This document shows, piece after piece, positions 12,984 to 13,316 of a stretch of 13,316 nt of DNA (position 1 is the stretch's first letter; every line of letters starts with the position of its first letter). Source of the DNA: Deltaproteobacteria bacterium (GTDB lineage: Bacteria; Desulfobacterota; Desulfarculia; Adiutricales; Adiutricaceae); the NCBI GenBank assembly GCA_031269135.1, contig JAISZP010000230.1:1-13316 (forward strand). Reading direction: 5' to 3'. A model generated the notes under the pieces. The model ran no database searches and had not been told where the DNA came from. It saw only the letters and a list, made by a program, of their open reading frames with translations. The translations under genes and the position numbers were made by a program.

Positions 12984-13316
12984 TCAACGAAGACCGTCTT
13001 CGCCCTTTATTTCCGAGACTTGCAGTCCGCCCACCCGCGGATGGGGGCGACCGGAATCGGTCACGCCGACGATCAGCACCAGCTCGTCGTCTGCTGGGGC
13101 ATCGGAGATGCGCACTTCCATAGCGTCGAAATGGGAACGAACAAAAGCGGCGTCTTTATGGCCCAAGGGCAGATCAATGGCCGTGCCGGGGCCGCCCATT
13201 TTTTTCGCCGAAGGCAAAAGAGCCTTTCCTCCGCCGACGTTTTGGCGTATAGGCTTTCCCAACGAAGGGTGCATCAAGGCGGCGCAGTGCTCTCTCTCGC
13301 CTTTCAAGCCGACTAT
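12984..13316 (-). CDS. PF06684 (DUF1185, 'amino acid synthesis') family protein, 5' end outside the window
   Basis: The visible C-terminal 110 residues read on from the window edge and match the PF06684 pattern. This includes a GE.EH stretch (GEREHCAALMHPSLGKPIR), then GGGKALLPSAKKMGGPGT, IDLPLGHKDAAFVRSHFDAM and DELVLIVGVTDSGRPHPRVG. The full family length is about 190 residues, so roughly 80 are missing. A TTG near 13307 is internal, because coding continues in frame to base 13316. Crystal structures of the family show a chorismate-mutase-like fold, but no firmly assigned reaction is known to me. Family members occur near ring-opening amidohydrolases and related heterocycle catabolism, which fits this setting. 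It lies 150 bp upstream of ena and could be in the same regulon, but the gap suggests a separate transcript. Confidence 0.8.
   Translation of the reverse strand: MVGLKGEREHCAALMHPSLGKPIRQNVGGGKALLPSAKKMGGPGTAIDLPLGHKDAAFVRSHFDAMEVRISDAPADDELVLIVGVTDSGRPHPRVGGLQVSEIKGEDGLR

Noticed and set aside
13305..13307. TTG as the start codon of the PF06684 gene
   Set aside because: The frame continues to the window edge with residues that fit the family (IVG before the GE.EH motif), so the gene is truncated by the window.

Overview
The window carries most of an anaerobic pyridine (nicotinate-type) fermentation pathway. Nine complete or near-complete genes, all on the minus strand, match the Eubacterium barkeri nicotinate fermentation enzymes or their expected helpers. 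A twin-arginine translocation pair (tatA, tatB) follows. The oxygen-sensitive chemistry (ferredoxin-type Fe-S reductase, coenzyme-B12 carbon-skeleton mutase, predicted Fe-S dehydratase) points to a strict anaerobe. Separate TatA- and TatB-type proteins suggest a Gram-negative, proteobacteria-like lineage, possibly Desulfobacterota; this is inference and the genus cannot be read from the sequence. G+C is near or slightly above 50% by eye, and the gaps between genes are distinctly AT-richer.

Layout, read in the direction of transcription (high to low coordinates). A partial PF06684 (DUF1185, 'amino acid synthesis') gene enters at 13316. A 150-bp AT-rich gap with a candidate promoter and a 12-bp tandem direct repeat follows. 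Then come ena (enamidase), hnr (6-hydroxynicotinate reductase), a UPF0280/ApbE-like gene, hgd, hmd, mgm and mii, closely spaced and with ATGA overlaps at hgd/hmd and mgm/mii. A 357-bp gap full of short degenerate repeats separates mii from a MutL/GlmL-family gene, which overlaps dml by one base. After a 213-bp gap with a promoter candidate come tatA and tatB, then a 19-bp perfect hairpin and a 14-bp tandem-repeat array that runs to the window edge.

How the genes work together (established for E. barkeri, applied here by homology): Hnr reduces 6-hydroxynicotinate to 1,4,5,6-tetrahydro-6-oxonicotinate. Ena hydrolyses this to 2-formylglutarate plus ammonia. Hgd reduces the aldehyde to 2-(hydroxymethyl)glutarate and Hmd dehydrates it to 2-methyleneglutarate. 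Mgm rearranges that to 3-methylitaconate, Mii isomerises it to dimethylmaleate, and Dml splits 2,3-dimethylmalate into propionate and pyruvate. Two parts of the textbook pathway are absent here: nicotinate dehydrogenase (ndhFSLM) and dimethylmaleate hydratase (dmdAB).

The observations most worth following up are: the UPF0280/ApbE-like gene beside hnr, whose E. barkeri product carries a covalently bound flavin, suggesting a dedicated flavin transferase; the MutL-like chaperone candidate placed where dmdAB would be expected; the PF06684 gene of unknown role; and several short intergenic tandem arrays with 12-18-bp periods, one of them with a 56-bp higher-order period.
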